From an uncultured Oscillospiraceae bacterium (GTDB taxonomy: Bacteria; Bacillota; Clostridia; Oscillospirales; Acutalibacteraceae): 14,432 nt of DNA. This document shows positions 12,998 through 14,432 of the stretch, in pieces. Each line of letters starts with the position of its first letter. Positions within the stretch are counted from its first letter, which is position 1. The notes under the pieces were generated by a model. It was given only the letters and a program-made list of their open reading frames with translations. It did not search any database and was not told the DNA's origin. Where the stretch lies: contig CABSLQ010000068.1 in NCBI GenBank assembly GCA_902478605.1, positions 1-14,432 of the forward strand, given 5' to 3'. Both the position numbers and the translations under genes were made by a program.

Positions 12998-13276
12998 TCA
13001 GGTGTGCCGGCCGCCGATACGGCGGATCAGGATGGCGATCAGCACGCAGCCAGCCATCAAGCCGGTCAGTATACCCCATTTTTTGAGGCTGCGCGCATTG
13101 GAAACGGTTATCAGCGTGGGGCCGTCCGCTCCACCGATAATCCCTACGGCGGTCGCCTCCTCGCGGCGGAAGATGCACAGCGGCAGGACCCATTTGACAA
13201 ACAGATTGGCCGCTGCGGCCAACGTGGCAATGCCGCCGCATACCCGGAGGGCGGTCTGCTCAAAGGATCGGCTCAT
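12998..13276 (-). CDS. Small membrane protein with decarboxylase-beta GGADGPT motif
   Basis: A 92-aa protein with two likely membrane helices (about 10-36 and 67-86) separated by GIIGGADGPTLITVS (45-59). GGADGPT is the signature of Na+-translocating decarboxylase beta subunits (OadB/GcdB/MmdB), where it lies in the conserved ion-binding region. Those proteins have about 380-430 aa and many helices, so this is either a miniprotein reusing the motif or a reduced relative. I recall similar short clostridial proteins named as decarboxylase beta subunits. The ATG at 13276 has GGAGG 7 nt upstream and overlaps the stop of mtnN (ATGA). No alpha or gamma decarboxylase gene is nearby, so decarboxylation is not supported. 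Confidence 0.82.
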   Translation of the reverse strand: MSRSFEQTALRVCGGIATLAAAANLFVKWVLPLCIFRREEATAVGIIGGADGPTLITVSNARSLKKWGILTGLMAGCVLIAILIRRIGGRHT

Positions 13277-14004
13277 GCCGGTTCCTCCTCTCCGGCCGCG
13301 AGGCGGCGCAGCATGCCAAGCACGATGCGGGCCGAGGTCTTGGCTGCCTCTTTTTCGAATTCCGTAAAGGACATCGAAGCCTCCTCCCCTGCCAAATCGG
13401 AGATCGCACGAACAACGACAAAGGGGACGGCATTGGCTGTTGCCGCTTGCGCTATGGCCGCCCCTTCCATCTCGGCGGCAGCGGCCTGGAACCGGTCGCG
13501 CAGTTCCCGCTTGAGTGCTTCGTCCGCCACAAAAATGTCGCCCGAGGCAATGGTGCCTTCCAGGTATTGGTGTCCGTCCAGCACCTCGTCGGCCGCTGCC
13601 TTAAACGCTGTGATAAGCGTACTGTCCGACAGATAACGCGTCGGCTTATCCGTTTCTTCGCCCGCCATATATCCCTTTGCATGGCCAAAGCTGGTCAGAT
13701 CGAAATCATGCTGCACCGCATCGGTTCCGATAACCAGATCGCCGATATGCAGCGCGGGATGCAGGCCGCCGGCCACCCCCGTATTGATAAGCGCCTCCAC
13801 ATGGAACTTATCGATCATGGCCTGTGCACACATGGCGGCGTACACCTTGCCAATGCCGCACTGCGCGACGACCGCGGGCCGCTTTTCCAGCAGCCCGTAA
13901 TGAAAATCTATACCCGCCAAACGCAGTACCGCCTTATCCTCCATCTGCTCGGTCAGCAGCTCCACCTCGGAAGCCATCGCGCCGATAATGCCGATAATGC
14001 CCAC
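13273..14004 (-). CDS. mtnN: 5'-methylthioadenosine/S-adenosylhomocysteine nucleosidase
   Basis: Cleaves adenine from MTA and SAH, the by-products of SAM use, in the cytoplasm; this feeds methionine recycling and AI-2 formation. The 243-aa protein shows the PNP/UDP phosphorylase superfamily fold with the MTAN residues: E13 in IGAMASEVELL (E. coli E12), MEG with E180 in AAAEMEGAAIAQ (E174), and D203 in VVVRAISDLAGEE (D197). NTGVAGGLHPALHIGDLVIG (74-93) is the family glycine loop. The start is GTG 14004 with AGGAG 9 nt upstream; the ATG at 13993 is out of frame. It is the first gene of an operon with the GGADGPT miniprotein and converges on metQNI. Confidence 0.96.
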   Translation of the reverse strand: MGIIGIIGAMASEVELLTEQMEDKAVLRLAGIDFHYGLLEKRPAVVAQCGIGKVYAAMCAQAMIDKFHVEALINTGVAGGLHPALHIGDLVIGTDAVQHDFDLTSFGHAKGYMAGEETDKPTRYLSDSTLITAFKAAADEVLDGHQYLEGTIASGDIFVADEALKRELRDRFQAAAAEMEGAAIAQAATANAVPFVVVRAISDLAGEEASMSFTEFEKEAAKTSARIVLGMLRRLAAGEEEPA

Positions 14005-14063
14005 CGTACATCGCTCCTTTCCAACAGGTCAGGCTTTAGCTTGCCCCTTACCCCGTCCAATTT

Positions 14064-14092
14064 ATTCTACCACGCCGCCTTATACAAGACAA
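14064..14092 (-). promoter_or_regulatory. Promoter of the mtnN operon
   Basis: On the minus strand, TTGTCT (14087-14092) and TAGAAT (14064-14069) are 17 bp apart. The expected start near 14057 gives a leader of about 53 nt before GTG 14004. Confidence 0.75.
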
Positions 14093-14432
14093 GTCCTGCT
14101 GCCATATGCTGGGCCAAAACATACCCAAGATCCCGGCTTGGACCACGCAAGGCTGCGATGCATCGGCCGATCAAGCCGTGTGCCGGAAGCAGAGGCAAGG
14201 ACGCCCATTTCCTTTTCTGTCCGCCCGCAAACGCCTGCTGGTCCCACCAAGCTTGTCAAAATGGCTTCGGGCAGGCACAGCGGAAACCGGCAGCGGTTTC
14301 CAGTGGCAGCGCGCAGCCTGCCGTGCTCTTGCCCGCCCGGATTCGTTTTCTACAGACAAAAAAGCCCTGCGGAGATATGAACCGGTCCAGTAAAAATGGA
14401 CAATGGACAAAACGCCCCCTGTGTAGGAAAAT
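14093..14432. other. Stretch without an identifiable gene
   Basis: Short open frames exist on both strands but none has a recognisable domain or a convincing ribosome binding site; their Arg/Pro/Ser-rich translations look like shadow frames. The only structure seen is a perfect 8-bp hairpin, GGAAACCG (14282-14289) and CGGTTTCC (14294-14301), with loop GCAG and no T tract. It may be intergenic DNA or a decayed gene that continues beyond the window. Confidence 0.5.

Noticed and set aside
14106..14410. Short frames at the right end on both strands (14106-14393 plus, 14171-14410 minus)
   Set aside because: No domain, no convincing ribosome site, and composition typical of shadow frames; a decayed mobile element was considered but no transposase motif or repeat was found.
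1..14432. CRISPR arrays, rRNA or tRNA genes, phage genes
   Set aside because: No regularly spaced direct repeats, no tRNA-like CCA-ended cloverleaf and no rRNA or phage structural sequence seen.

Overview
The window looks like a chromosomal stretch from a moderately GC-rich gut-type member of the Clostridia (Oscillospirales/Ruminococcaceae-like). This rests on strong GGAGG-type ribosome binding sites, TTGACA/TATAAT-type promoters, a greA-lysS pair, a PMCA-type calcium ATPase, an IS1182-like relic and protein sequences of clostridial type. No taxonomic search could be run, so this is inference.

Layout. (1) 32-5647, minus strand: a P-type Ca2+ ATPase followed by an uncharacterised 272-aa protein, then greA and lysS. 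greA has its own consensus promoter, placed over the last codons of the uncharacterised gene. A strong hairpin separates greA from lysS. (2) 5804-6362, plus strand: a small helical protein gene broken by a frameshift at a six-C tract. It ends in a bidirectional terminator shared with the convergent gene. (3) 6417-9646: a LacI-type regulator (plus) divergent from a two-gene operon (minus) that encodes a Gfo/Idh/MocA-fold enzyme and an EamA/DMT permease. A dyad symmetric about CpG overlaps the -35 of the operon and is the likely operator. (4) 9681-10121: a short, internally deleted, frameshifted relic of an IS1182-like insertion sequence with 19-bp inverted repeats, sitting between two hairpins. 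(5) 10201-12984, plus strand: a methionine ABC transporter operon, metQ-metN-metI, with a consensus-like promoter, a possible 14-codon leader peptide with an attenuator-like hairpin, and a long hairpin between metQ and metN. (6) 12998-14004, minus strand: MTA/SAH nucleosidase, overlapping by 4 nt a 92-aa membrane miniprotein that carries the GGADGPT motif of Na+-translocating decarboxylase beta subunits. The last 340 bases hold nothing I can identify.

The main discovery candidate is the metQ gene. Its product has the two halves of the MetQ/NlpA family in reverse order. Directly after the lipobox comes the half that normally follows the hinge (from AVPNDTTNEARAL to KYNGAV). A new linker follows, and then the half that is normally N-terminal (from SPTPHAEIL to LDALK). 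The cut falls at the inter-lobe hinge and both halves appear complete, so this looks like a natural circular permutation of a lipid-anchored substrate-binding protein.

How the genes may work together: metQNI brings in methionine, while the convergent mtnN product recycles the SAM by-products MTA and SAH, so this end of the window has a methionine/SAM theme. The LacI-type gene probably controls the adjacent sugar-derivative enzyme and permease in response to an unknown ligand. The greA-lysS and Ca2+ ATPase region is housekeeping.
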